A DNA stretch of 64,000 bases from Gordonia sp. OPL2. GTDB lineage: Bacteria; Actinomycetota; Actinomycetes; Mycobacteriales; Mycobacteriaceae. Position numbers and translations under genes: made by a program. Under the pieces are notes generated by a model. That model ran no database searches, was not told where the DNA came from, and saw only the letters and a list, made by a program, of their open reading frames with translations. Where the stretch lies: assembly GCF_003797825.1 (NCBI RefSeq), contig NZ_RKME01000003.1, positions 207,804 to 271,803 of the forward strand, written 5' to 3'. Of this stretch, positions 8,921 through 16,905 are shown piece by piece. The number at the start of each line of letters is the position of its first letter. Within the stretch, counting starts at the first letter, position 1.

Positions 8921-8934
8921 TGGGACCGGTCCCA
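8921..8934. promoter_or_regulatory. LacI-type operator palindrome
   Basis: TGGGACCGGTCCCA is a perfect 14-bp palindrome with the central CG typical of LacI/GalR operators, between the divergent lacI-1 and dehydrogenase genes. A further half-site GTCCCA at 8939-8944 repeats the right arm. A -10-like TATTGT (8935-8940) directly abuts it. The likely ligand is the adjacent LacI protein. Confidence 0.7.
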
Positions 8935-8976
8935 TATTGTCCCACACATCGCCGGTTCCCGACAGGACAGGAGCAG

Positions 8977-9996
8977 ATGCACATGATCCGCATGGCGTTG
9001 GTCGGTGCAGGGTTCATCGGCTCGGTGCATGCCGCGAACCTCGCGGCGCACCCGGATGTCGACCTCGTCGGCATCCACGACGTCGACGGATCCCGCGCCA
9101 CCGAACTCGCGTCGCGACATGCCACCCGCCCACTGGGTCCCGACGACGCGTTCGACTCGTCGGGCCTGGACGCGGTCCTGATCGCGTCGTCCACCGACAC
9201 CCACGCGGCCCACCTGCGCCGGGCCGCGGCGGCCGGCCTGGCGACACTGTGCGAGAAGCCGATCGATCTCGACCTCGATCACGCCGTCGAGGTCGTCGGC
9301 GAGGTGGGCCACACGGGCCTGCCGATGATGGTCGACTTCAACCGGCGTTTCGACCGCGACTACGCCGAGGTGGCACGCACGGTGGGATCCGGCGAGATCG
9401 GCGGAGTCGAGCTCGTGCAGATGACGACACGCGGACCTGCACTCCCCCCTCTCGACTACATCGCTGTCTCGGGCGGCCAGATGCGCGATCAGACCGTGCA
9501 CTTCTTCGACCTCGCGCGGTGGATCACCGGAGAGGACCCCGTGTCGGTGTTCGCGGCCGGGTCGGTCTTCACCGATCCACGGATGATCGAACTCGGAGAC
9601 GTGGACACCTCGGTCGTCGCGCTGCGAATGCCCAGCGGCGCGCTCGTGCAGATCGACAGCGCACGCCGCATCGGCTACGGCTACGACGAACGCATCGAGG
9701 TGCTCGGATCGGACGGTCTCGTGGAGGCCGGGCGGCACCAGGCCGGCGCCGTCACCCGATACCGGGCGGGCCAGGTCGTCGGTGACGGATTGCACCCCGG
9801 CTGGTTCGAGCGTGTCGCGCCGACCTACCGGGCGGCTCTCGACCACTTCGTCTCGGCACTGGAGACCGGCGCACCGATCGGGCCCACCTTGCCCGAGGCA
9901 CTCAAAGCCCAGGCGATCGCCGAGGCGGCCACGCGGTCCCTGCGGTCCGGCGAACTCGAACCGATCGTCTACCCGGTGCCGGCCCCCGCCCTCTGA
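8977..9996 (+). CDS. Gfo/Idh/MocA dehydrogenase 1 (inositol 2-dehydrogenase-like)
   Basis: A 339-residue NAD(P)-dependent sugar or cyclitol dehydrogenase. The Rossmann fingerprint GAGFIGSVHA lies near residue 10, the catalytic CEKPIDLDLD near 91, and the domain-2 motif GGQMRDQTVHFFDLARW (carrying the conserved D and H) near 170. It resembles IolG and levoglucosan dehydrogenase. It is the first gene of a four-gene unit with two TIM-barrel enzymes and a second dehydrogenase. The likely role is oxidation of a ring hydroxyl to the ketone that the TIM-barrel enzymes then process. The SD AGGAG precedes the ATG; a second ATG at 8983 is also possible. The substrate is not decided by sequence. Confidence 0.85.
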   Translation: MHMIRMALVGAGFIGSVHAANLAAHPDVDLVGIHDVDGSRATELASRHATRPLGPDDAFDSSGLDAVLIASSTDTHAAHLRRAAAAGLATLCEKPIDLDLDHAVEVVGEVGHTGLPMMVDFNRRFDRDYAEVARTVGSGEIGGVELVQMTTRGPALPPLDYIAVSGGQMRDQTVHFFDLARWITGEDPVSVFAAGSVFTDPRMIELGDVDTSVVALRMPSGALVQIDSARRIGYGYDERIEVLGSDGLVEAGRHQAGAVTRYRAGQVVGDGLHPGWFERVAPTYRAALDHFVSALETGAPIGPTLPEALKAQAIAEAATRSLRSGELEPIVYPVPAPAL

Positions 9997-10004
9997 CCCT
10001 CGCC

Positions 10005-10032
10005 GACACGGCCTCTCCGACACGACCTCTCC
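10005..10032. repeat. Tandem 14-bp direct repeat
   Basis: GACACGGCCTCTCC (10005-10018) is followed directly by GACACGACCTCTCC (10019-10032), one mismatch, in the spacer between the first dehydrogenase and the first TIM-barrel gene. It is probably slippage; no function is evident. Confidence 0.6.
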
Positions 10033-10085
10033 ACCACGTTCTCACCGACACGTACTCGTCGTACCCACACGAAAGGGATTCACCC

Positions 10086-10991
10086 ATGAGCAGCATCATC
10101 GTCGGCTCCGCACCCGATTCCTGGGGCGTCTGGTTCCCGGACGACCCGCAGCAGACCCCCTACACCCGGTTCCTCGACGAGGTCGCCGCGTCCGGATACG
10201 AGTGGATCGAACTCGGTCCATATGGTTACCTGCCCACCGACCCGGCCCAGCTCCTCGACGAACTCGGCGAGCGCGGCCTGAAATTGTCGGCCGGCACCGT
10301 GTTCGAGCATCTCCACCAGGACGATTCGTGGGATGCGGTCTGGACCCAGATCGAGGACGTCGCCAAACTGACCGCCGCCGTGGGTGGCAAGCATGTGGTG
10401 GTGATCCCGGAGATGTGGCGTGACCCGGCGACCGGTGAGGTCCTCGAGGACCGCAACCTCACCGACGACCAGTGGCTCGCGAAGACCCGTGGCATGAACG
10501 AGCTCGGCAAGGCGATGTTCGAGAAGTACGGCGTGCGTGCGCAATACCATCCGCATGCGGACAGCCACGTGGACACCGAAGAGAACATCTATCGGTTCCT
10601 GGAGAACACCGACGGCGAGTTCGTGAACCTCTGCCTGGACACCGGCCACGTGAGCTACTGCGGCGGAGACAATCTCGCCATCATCCGAGCGCATCCGGAG
10701 CGGATCGGGTACCTGCACCTCAAGCAGGTCGACGAGGCCGTCCGCGCGAAGGTGGCCGCCGACGACCTGCCCTTCGGCGAGGCCGTCCGCCTCGGCGCCA
10801 TGACCGAGCCGCCGCGCGGCATCCCGGAGATGCCGCCGCTGCTCGATGCGGTGGCCGAGTTGGACATCGACATCTTCGCGATCGTCGAACAGGACATGTA
10901 CCCGTGCTCGCCGGATGCGCCGTTGCCCATCGCCCAACGCACCCAGAAGTACCTGGGCTCGTGTGGCGTGCCGTCCGTCCGCTTCCGCTGA
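10086..10991 (+). CDS. Xylose-isomerase-like TIM-barrel enzyme 1 (IolE/LgdB-like)
   Basis: A 301-residue sugar phosphate isomerase/epimerase-fold protein. The N-terminal signature SAPDSWGVWFP resembles myo-inosose-2 dehydratase (IolE). Candidate metal ligands are E and H in VVIPEMW, YHPHADSHVD and CLDTGHVSYC, and a late E in AIVEQDMY. The family performs isomerisation, dehydration or beta-elimination on keto sugars with a divalent metal. It follows the dehydrogenase in the same direction, with AAAGGGATTCACCC before its ATG. It may act as inosose dehydratase, or as a 3-keto-glycoside eliminase if the cluster works on an anhydrosugar. Confidence 0.8.
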   Translation: MSSIIVGSAPDSWGVWFPDDPQQTPYTRFLDEVAASGYEWIELGPYGYLPTDPAQLLDELGERGLKLSAGTVFEHLHQDDSWDAVWTQIEDVAKLTAAVGGKHVVVIPEMWRDPATGEVLEDRNLTDDQWLAKTRGMNELGKAMFEKYGVRAQYHPHADSHVDTEENIYRFLENTDGEFVNLCLDTGHVSYCGGDNLAIIRAHPERIGYLHLKQVDEAVRAKVAADDLPFGEAVRLGAMTEPPRGIPEMPPLLDAVAELDIDIFAIVEQDMYPCSPDAPLPIAQRTQKYLGSCGVPSVRFR

Positions 10992-11022
10992 CCGCACGTC
11001 CCGGCCCACCGAGGAGAACCCC

Positions 11023-11898
11023 ATGAAGGTCGCGCTCGACCCCACCCCGTTCCATCACAGTCATTCACTGCTCGAGTTACCCGGCGTCGTCGCCGATCTC
11101 GGGTACGAGTACCTGCAACTCACCCCACACGTGGACATGATCCCGTTCTTCAATCACCCCAAGGCCGACGACGCGCTCGTCGCCAGGTTCCGCACCGCGT
11201 GCGCCGACGCCGGCGTCGGGATCGCCTCGGTCTTGCCCGTGCTGCGCTGGTCCGGCCCCGACGAGGACGCCCGTGAAGCCGCAGTCCGGTACTGGAAGCG
11301 TGCCATCCAGATCACCGTCGACCTCGGTGTCAGCGTGATGAACACCGAGTTCTCCGGTCGCCCCGAGAAGCCCGAGGAGTCCGAGCGCGCTTTCTATCGG
11401 TCCATGGAGGAACTCGTCCCGATCATCGAGCGCGAAGGAATCGACGTCCGCATCGATCCGCATCCTGACGACTTCGTCGAGGACGGACTCGCCGCGATCC
11501 GGATGATCCGCGGGATCAACTCGCCGAACATCGGACTCGCCTTCGTCGCCTGCCACTCATTCCACATGGGCGGCAACATGCGCGAGATCATGACCACCGC
11601 GGGCGACATGCTCCGGCTCGTCCACGTGGCCGACACGATGGATCACCACGCATCGCACGGGTTGCGGTACATCACCAATCCCCCGGGCAACGCCGTTCGC
11701 GTGCACCAGCACCTCAAGATCGGCGACGGCGACGTCGACTGGGACGAGTTCTTCTCCACCCTCGGCCAGATCGGCTTCTACGACCGCGACGACTCCGTCA
11801 TGGTCTCCAGCGTCTTCGCCGAGAACGAGAACGCCCCCGAGGTCTCCCGGTACCAACTGGCCACCATGACCGACTATGTCACCAAATACCGGAGCTGA
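11023..11898 (+). CDS. Xylose-isomerase-like TIM-barrel enzyme 2 (IolH/LgdB2-like)
   Basis: A 291-residue protein of the same AP-endonuclease-2/xylose-isomerase-like fold as its upstream neighbour but only distantly related to it. Likely metal-site segments are MNTEFSG near residue 107, RIDPHPDDF near 145, FVACHSFHMGG near 176 and LVHVADTMDHH near 202. It is preceded by a good ribosome site (GAGGAG) and ends four bases before the next start. Paired TIM barrels of this family between two Gfo/Idh/MocA enzymes suggest sequential elimination and hydration steps, but an epimerase role is equally open. Confidence 0.78.
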   Translation: MKVALDPTPFHHSHSLLELPGVVADLGYEYLQLTPHVDMIPFFNHPKADDALVARFRTACADAGVGIASVLPVLRWSGPDEDAREAAVRYWKRAIQITVDLGVSVMNTEFSGRPEKPEESERAFYRSMEELVPIIEREGIDVRIDPHPDDFVEDGLAAIRMIRGINSPNIGLAFVACHSFHMGGNMREIMTTAGDMLRLVHVADTMDHHASHGLRYITNPPGNAVRVHQHLKIGDGDVDWDEFFSTLGQIGFYDRDDSVMVSSVFAENENAPEVSRYQLATMTDYVTKYRS

Positions 11899-11901
11899 CA
11901 G

Positions 11902-12927
11902 GTGATCTCACGACTACCCGCACCGCGTACCCAGGATCCGACGACCGCACCGGCGCTGCGGTGGGGGGTCATGGGTCCCGGCTGGATCGCCGAGCGGTTC
12001 GTGACCGCGCTGCACGAGCACACGACCCAGCAGGTCGCTGCCGTCGGTTCGCGGTCATCCGGGCGCGCCGACGAGTTCGCCCGGCGAATGGGTGTTCCCA
12101 CTGCGCACAGCGGATACGACGCATTGCTGTCGGACCCGACGGTGGACATCGTGTACATCAGCACCCCGCACCCCCAGCACCACCGGTGCGCCCTCGACGC
12201 CATCGCGGCCGGCAAGCACGTCCTGATCGAGAAGCCGATGGGCGTGAACGCGGGACAGGCAGGCGAGATCGTCACGGCGGCACAGCATGCCGGCCTGTTT
12301 GCCGGTGAGGCGATGTGGACCCGATTCCTACCCAAGTTCGACGTGATCCGCCAGATCCTCGACGACGGGATGCTCGGTACGATTCAGGCGGTCGCCGCCG
12401 ACCACGGCGAGTACTTCACCACCGATCACCGGATCTACGACCCTGCACTCGCGGGCGGGCCGATGCTCGATCTGGGTACCTACCCGGTCGCCTTCGCCCG
12501 ATGGGTACTCGGCGACGTGGACACCGTGTCGGCGATGGGTCGACCGGCGAATGACGAGCTGAACGGCCAGATCTCGGCCGTACTGGGGCATGTCGGCGGC
12601 GGCCAGTCGATCCTGAACACGACGATCCTGGCGAACACTCCGACGACGGCGTTCGTGGCGGGTGAGAGCGGGTACCTGCAGGTGCCCGGACCGTTCTATC
12701 AACCCGGGCCGTTCCGGCTCGTACCACGCAACGGCGACCCACTCGAGCACGCCGAGGAGACGGCGGCACACACCGACGGACTGCACTTCTCCGCGGTGGA
12801 TGCCGCGCGGCGAATCGTCGATGGCGCAATTGATTCGGACATTCATCCGTCCGCCGATGTCATCGCGACCCTGGAGATCATGGATCGCATGCGCGCACAG
12901 ATCGGGATCGTGTTCGCCGGCGAATGA
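11902..12927 (+). CDS. Gfo/Idh/MocA dehydrogenase 2
   Basis: A 341-residue oxidoreductase with N-terminal NAD-binding motif MGPGWIAERF and the catalytic-region motif IEKPMGVNAGQ near residue 110. The segment AGGPMLDLGTYPVAF near residue 188 is typical of the dihydrodiol dehydrogenase/1,5-anhydrofructose-reductase branch. It is distinct from dehydrogenase 1, so it probably catalyses a different redox step, such as reducing a keto intermediate. The start is GTG 11902, four bases after the preceding stop, with GGAG at 11891. A LacI gene converges on its 3' end. Confidence 0.82.
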   Translation: MISRLPAPRTQDPTTAPALRWGVMGPGWIAERFVTALHEHTTQQVAAVGSRSSGRADEFARRMGVPTAHSGYDALLSDPTVDIVYISTPHPQHHRCALDAIAAGKHVLIEKPMGVNAGQAGEIVTAAQHAGLFAGEAMWTRFLPKFDVIRQILDDGMLGTIQAVAADHGEYFTTDHRIYDPALAGGPMLDLGTYPVAFARWVLGDVDTVSAMGRPANDELNGQISAVLGHVGGGQSILNTTILANTPTTAFVAGESGYLQVPGPFYQPGPFRLVPRNGDPLEHAEETAAHTDGLHFSAVDAARRIVDGAIDSDIHPSADVIATLEIMDRMRAQIGIVFAGE

Positions 12928-12965
12928 CCCCGACCTCCACCCGAGGACACCTCCCACCGGGACAC

Positions 12966-14015
12966 TCAGCGCGTCGGCCGCGCCGTGGTCCCGCGTACCT
13001 TGAGCGTCGGCTCGAGGACCACGTCGGTGTCGACTGCATGCGCCTCGGTGAGGAGGTCGACCGCCACTTCGACCGAGCGCTCGGCGAGACCGTGTGCGTC
13101 CTGGTGGACCGTCGTCAGGTCGATGCGTGGATTGTCGGACAAGCGGCTGTCGTCGTAACCCATCAGGGAGATCTCACCGGGTATGTCGATTCCCTCGCGG
13201 GTGAACACGTCCAGGAGTCCGAGGGCGCAGCGATCGTTTCCCGCGAGAATGGCTGTGGGCAAGGACTTCTGGCCGAGGATGACATGGGCGGCGTCCGCTC
13301 CCGCGGCTTCGTTGTGCGCCCCCCGGACAACGTGCGCGTGATCGCCGAGCCCATGGGCGCGCATCGCCGAGCGATACGCGGTGCGGCGGTCCCCTGACGC
13401 GGGATCGCTGCCGCCGTCGACGTGCAGGATGTCGCGGTGACCGAGTTCGACGAGATAGTCGACGGCCTGTCGCATGCCCTTCGTGTCGTTGGTCCGGACG
13501 GTGGCAAGCCGCTCGCCGATCAGATCCCCGGGCAGTCGACGGCCGACCACGACCAGCGGCGCACGTCCGGCCAGCGCCGCGATGTCCCCGGGCGACGACG
13601 TCGGGCCGAGGAGGATCACCGCGCCACAACGATGGTCGAGCAGGGCGTCGATGGCCGACGGTTCCGCGCGTCCCGGGAGATTCGCGGTCAGCAGGACGTC
13701 GTAGCCGAGTTTCTCGGCCGCGGGGTAGATGTTCGTGACGAGTTCGGCCTCGAACAGCTGTGACACGTCGATGAGGACGCCGAGTGTCCGGCTCTTCCCC
13801 AGCGCGAGAAGCCGCGCCGCCGCGTCTGGCCGATATCCCAGTTCGTCGGCGATACTCAGAACCCGGCGACGCGTCTCCTCGCTCGCCCCGGGCTTTCCGT
13901 CCAAGACGAACGACACCAATGTGCGGGAGACACCCGCCTGCGCAGCCACATCGGCCATGGTCGGACGGCGTGATCCGCGGTCGGCTCCGCGATTCTCCCC
14001 TGCTCTCGGCGGCAC
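12966..14015 (-). CDS. LacI-family transcriptional regulator 2
   Basis: A 349-residue LacI/GalR-type repressor. The HTH TMADVAAQAGVSRTLVSFVL lies near residues 19-38, the hinge YRPDAAARLLA near 60, and the effector domain has SLMGYDDSRLSD near 285. The GTG start at 14015 has a strong GGAGGAG (14021-14027) upstream; the longer in-frame ATG would enter the promoter of the divergent transporter. Two palindromic operators sit between it and the transporter gene. It is a separate paralogue of the regulator at 7822-8874, so transporter and catabolic genes may answer to different repressors. Confidence 0.9.
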   Translation of the reverse strand: MPPRAGENRGADRGSRRPTMADVAAQAGVSRTLVSFVLDGKPGASEETRRRVLSIADELGYRPDAAARLLALGKSRTLGVLIDVSQLFEAELVTNIYPAAEKLGYDVLLTANLPGRAEPSAIDALLDHRCGAVILLGPTSSPGDIAALAGRAPLVVVGRRLPGDLIGERLATVRTNDTKGMRQAVDYLVELGHRDILHVDGGSDPASGDRRTAYRSAMRAHGLGDHAHVVRGAHNEAAGADAAHVILGQKSLPTAILAGNDRCALGLLDVFTREGIDIPGEISLMGYDDSRLSDNPRIDLTTVHQDAHGLAERSVEVAVDLLTEAHAVDTDVVLEPTLKVRGTTARPTR

Positions 14016-14040
14016 TACGACTCCTCCACGATGGTGACGG

Positions 14041-14069
14041 TTGACACAGTGACCCAGGCCACTCATGAT
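14041..14069 (+). promoter_or_regulatory. Promoter of the sugar-porter MFS gene
   Basis: TTGACA (14041-14046), a 17-bp spacer and CATGAT (14064-14069) make one of the closest matches to a housekeeping sigma-factor promoter in this window. It reads towards the MFS gene at 14163 and is followed at once by the operator pair. Confidence 0.75.
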
Positions 14070-14074
14070 AGAGC

Positions 14075-14100
14075 TTACGCGCGTTACTAACGCGCGTTAG
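14075..14100. promoter_or_regulatory. Tandem LacI operators upstream of MFS transporter
   Basis: CTAACGCGCGTTAG (14087-14100) is a perfect 14-bp palindrome with a central CG. A near-identical site, TTACGCGCGTTA (14075-14086), abuts it, so ACGCGCGTTA is repeated at 12-13 bp spacing. They lie where transcription should start from the promoter at 14041. The expected ligand is LacI regulator 2. Confidence 0.75.
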
Positions 14101-14162
14101 CTCGAAGCGGTTCGCGAATCCGAAACAGCTCGCGGCCACCGACCGAACAGAGGTGTTTCCCC

Positions 14163-15578
14163 ATGTCCACCACGGCAGAGACCGCGTCCAGCGGGCGCTT
14201 CCTGACCAAATTGACCGTCATCGCAACCCTCGGGGGCCTGCTGTTCGGTTACGACACCGGCGTCATCTCGGGCGCACTGCTCTACATGAAGGACGACCTG
14301 GCACTGACCTCGTTCACCGAGGCCCTCGTCGTCAGTTCGCTCCTCTTCCCGGGCGCCGCGTTCGGGGCCCTCTTCGGCGGTCGCATCGCCGACCGACTGG
14401 GCCGCAAGCGCACACTTCTCCTCTGCGGCGCGATCTTCCTCGTCGGGGCCCTGGCCTGCGCGTTGGCGCCGTCGGTCGCGGCCATGGTCATCGCCCGCAT
14501 CATCCTGGGTTTCGGTGTCGGCGCAGCAGCGGTCACCTGCCCCCTGTACCTGGCCGAGATGGCACCCGCGGATCGACGCGGACGGATGGTCACCATCAAC
14601 GAACTGATGATCGTCACCGGTCAGATGCTGGCGTTCGCGATCAACGCACTGCTCGACCACGTGGTCAAGGACCCGCACGTCTGGCGCATCATGCTCGCCG
14701 TCGCGTCGATCCCGGCGATCACACTGCTCGTCGGCATGCTGTTCCTGCCGGACTCACCCCGCTGGTATGCACTCAAGGGCCGCATGGGCGAGGCGCGGTC
14801 GGTCCTCGGGATGAGCCGGAGGCCGTCGGAGGCCGAGGCGGAGTACGCGATCATCGTCGACCACACCCATCACATGCTCTCCACGACCCGCACACCGCTG
14901 TCGGTCATCCGTGATGTGCCCTGGATCCGACGGATCGTGCTCATCGGCTGCGGCCTCGCAATCGTGCAGCAGGCCACCGGGATCAACACCGTCAACTACT
15001 ACGCCCCCACCATTCTCGAAGAGAGCGGCCTCGGTGTCAGCGCCGCACTGGTGGCCACGATCGCCGTCGGCGTGACGTCCGTCGTGACCACCATCATCGG
15101 CATCGTGCTGCTCGGTTACGTCGAACGCCGGACGATGCTGCTGACCGGTTTCGCCGGCGTCGCAGCATCGCAGGCCGCACTCGCGGTGACGTTCCTGCTC
15201 CCCGAGTCCACCGTCCGCAGCTACGTGATCCTCGCCTGCATGATCGTCTTCGTGGCATTCGTGCAGATGTTCATCGGCACCTGCGTGTGGCTGCTGCTCT
15301 CGGAGATCTTCCCGCTCAGCGTGCGCGGATTCGCCATGGGTATCGCGGTTTTCGTTCTCTGGTGCACCAATGCCCTGATCTCGTTCGTCTTCCCCCTGCT
15401 CAACTCCGCCCTGGGGTCGACCGGCACGTTCGGACTGTTCGTCATCGTCAACATCGCATCCTGGCTCTTCGTGTTCCGTGCGGTCCCGGAGACCAAGGGC
15501 ACCACCCTGGAAGAGCTCGAGGAGCAGCTCGAGGCTGAACACACGGACCGATTCGCCACAGTCGGCGCGGCCGTCTGA
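14163..15578 (+). CDS. Sugar-porter MFS transporter
   Basis: A 471-residue, 12-helix transporter of the sugar porter family (MFS_1/Sugar_tr). Signatures include LFGYDTGVISGAL in helix 1, GGRIADRLGRKR in the helix 2-3 loop, LPDSPRWY after helix 6, QQATGINTVNYYAP in helix 7 and VPETKG at the C-terminus. These fit proton-coupled import of hexoses, pentoses or myo-inositol (IolT/XylE type). It is expressed from its own repressed promoter, divergent from lacI-2. It most likely imports the substrate of the adjacent dehydrogenase/TIM-barrel cluster. Confidence 0.92.
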   Translation: MSTTAETASSGRFLTKLTVIATLGGLLFGYDTGVISGALLYMKDDLALTSFTEALVVSSLLFPGAAFGALFGGRIADRLGRKRTLLLCGAIFLVGALACALAPSVAAMVIARIILGFGVGAAAVTCPLYLAEMAPADRRGRMVTINELMIVTGQMLAFAINALLDHVVKDPHVWRIMLAVASIPAITLLVGMLFLPDSPRWYALKGRMGEARSVLGMSRRPSEAEAEYAIIVDHTHHMLSTTRTPLSVIRDVPWIRRIVLIGCGLAIVQQATGINTVNYYAPTILEESGLGVSAALVATIAVGVTSVVTTIIGIVLLGYVERRTMLLTGFAGVAASQAALAVTFLLPESTVRSYVILACMIVFVAFVQMFIGTCVWLLLSEIFPLSVRGFAMGIAVFVLWCTNALISFVFPLLNSALGSTGTFGLFVIVNIASWLFVFRAVPETKGTTLEELEEQLEAEHTDRFATVGAAV

Positions 15579-15770
15579 TCCACCTTCACCCGACGATTCG
15601 GGACCGGCCACCTGCTCTACGGAAGCGACCACTGCTTCACACCCGCGGCGGCCGTCGCGATGTTGGCGTCCGTCCTCGACGAACAGTGGCCCGAGACGGC
15701 ACCCGGACCCTGGCGGCGTGTGGTCGTCGACAACGCGCGAGCCCTGTTCGGACCCGTCGTGCCGCACTGA
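15579..15770 (+). pseudogene. C-terminal remnant of an amidohydrolase gene
   Basis: The DNA after the MFS stop stays open in the same reading frame for about 63 codons and encodes a recognisable C-terminus of a metal-dependent amidohydrolase (ACMSD/amidohydrolase-2 type). GTGHLLYGSDHCFTP from about 15603 carries the metal-ligand aspartate, and NARALFGP comes just before a TGA at 15768. There is no plausible start codon or ribosome site, and the catalytic barrel is missing. It is read as a deletion remnant: the first several hundred residues were lost and the tail now abuts the transporter. Amidohydrolases of this type often accompany sugar/aromatic transport genes, but the original role is unknown. 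Confidence 0.75.
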
Positions 15771-15779
15771 CCCACCCCG

Positions 15780-15821
15780 ACACGAACCGACCGTCGACGA
15801 CTCGGGCGTCGAGGTTCGTGT
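15780..15821. terminator. Bidirectional hairpin between amidohydrolase remnant and tRNA-Leu
   Basis: ACACGAACC (15780-15788) pairs with GGTTCGTGT (15813-15821), and an inner TCGACG (15794-15799) pairs with CGTCGA (15807-15812). This makes a 15-bp stem with a one-sided five-base bulge and a 7-base loop. It lies downstream of both the MFS/remnant and the minus-strand tRNA. No T-tract follows. Confidence 0.65.
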
Positions 15822-15857
15822 TGCGGAGGGGCACGAGGCCGGGCCGCGGACTCATCA

Positions 15858-15942
<85 letters not shown>

Positions 15943-16020
15943 GTGTCGCCGGCCACACCGGCGCCCGGGCCAGCGTACCGCCCGCGAGCCGATCATCGCT
16001 GGCCAGGTACCGTCGAGGGT

Positions 16021-16455
16021 ATGCACTCTGGTTCGTCCGCCCGCGGCAGTCGGCGCCGTCCGGCGCTGATCGCTCTGGTGGTCGTGGCGGCGGCGGCGTG
16101 CCTCGCGCTCGCATGGTGGCAGTGGGACGTCTACGAATCCTCGGCCGGGACCGCGCAGAACCTCGGCTACGCGCTGCAGTGGCCCGCGTTCGCCGTCGCC
16201 GTGATCTGGGCATACCGACGGTTCGTCGTGCTGGAGAGCAATCCTGACGAACAGGCCAAACTGACCGAGTCCAAGGGCGCCACCGAGATCCCCGCGGGCA
16301 TCCTGCCGGATCGGCCCACCACACCGAGCGCGTCGTCGCTGCGGTCGACCACCTCCCCCGACGACGATTCGGCGCTCGCCGACTACAACTCCTATCTGGC
16401 CGACCTCCGTCGGTCCGACGCATCACAACCGAGCAGTGAGGAACAACGCAGGTGA
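16021..16455 (+). CDS. LprD-like conserved membrane protein (Rv1343c homologue)
   Basis: A 144-residue protein with a basic N-terminus, a hydrophobic segment at about residues 15-33 and a second at about 48-64. An acidic, serine-rich cytoplasmic tail follows, containing the motif EIPAGILP. The pattern and several motifs (LALAWWQW, NLGYALQWPAF) match M. tuberculosis Rv1343c/LprD. C27 in AAAACLAL could be a lipobox cysteine, but the second membrane segment argues for a plain membrane protein. It overlaps the next gene by GTGA. The same gene pair flanks rdgB/rph in mycobacteria, which supports orthology. Function unknown. Confidence 0.82.
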   Translation: MHSGSSARGSRRRPALIALVVVAAAACLALAWWQWDVYESSAGTAQNLGYALQWPAFAVAVIWAYRRFVVLESNPDEQAKLTESKGATEIPAGILPDRPTTPSASSLRSTTSPDDDSALADYNSYLADLRRSDASQPSSEEQRR

Positions 16456-16799
16456 CCGAGACGACCAGCAGCACCGAGACCGGCACCCCCGTGGAGAAGG
16501 TGCGCGGTGCCCTGCTGCGGTATCGGATTCTGGCCTGGATCACCGGTCTGTGGCTGCTGCTGCTCGTCGCCGAACTCGTCCTCAAGTACGGCTTCGATGT
16601 CGACGCACTCGACTTCGTCCCGATCGTGCACGGCTGGGTCTACTTCGTCTACCTGATCCTCACCATCGACCTCGCCATCAAGGTGCGCTGGCCGCTCGGC
16701 AAGATCATCCTGACCTGCATTGCCGGCACGATCCCGTTCCTGTCCTTCTGGTTCGAGCACATCCGCACCAAGGAAGTGAAGGCGCAGTACAACCTCTGA
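16452..16799 (+). CDS. DUF3817 membrane protein (Rv1342c homologue)
   Basis: A 115-residue DUF3817 protein with three hydrophobic segments (about residues 25-45, 55-80 and 85-105). The family motif HGWVYFVYL and the C-terminal SFWFEH are present. The start is GTG 16452, overlapping the LprD-like stop. It corresponds to Rv1342c by position and sequence type. A paralogue is at 36946-37305. DUF3817 proteins are small actinobacterial membrane proteins without an assigned reaction. Confidence 0.85.
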   Translation: MTETTSSTETGTPVEKVRGALLRYRILAWITGLWLLLLVAELVLKYGFDVDALDFVPIVHGWVYFVYLILTIDLAIKVRWPLGKIILTCIAGTIPFLSFWFEHIRTKEVKAQYNL

Positions 16800-16905
16800 C
16801 GCCGTCCGCTCGACGTACCGTACCGCGGGTGATGTTCACCCACTGATCGCTTCTCTGTGACGTCGTCGTCGGCGTCGATTCACGAGCCGTGGACAAGACT
16901 GAGCC

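Noticed and set aside
8977..12927. Complete myo-inositol catabolic operon
   Set aside because: Only IolG-, IolE- and IolH-like proteins are seen; iolA, iolB, iolC and iolD are missing from the window, so the inositol assignment was not accepted as fact.
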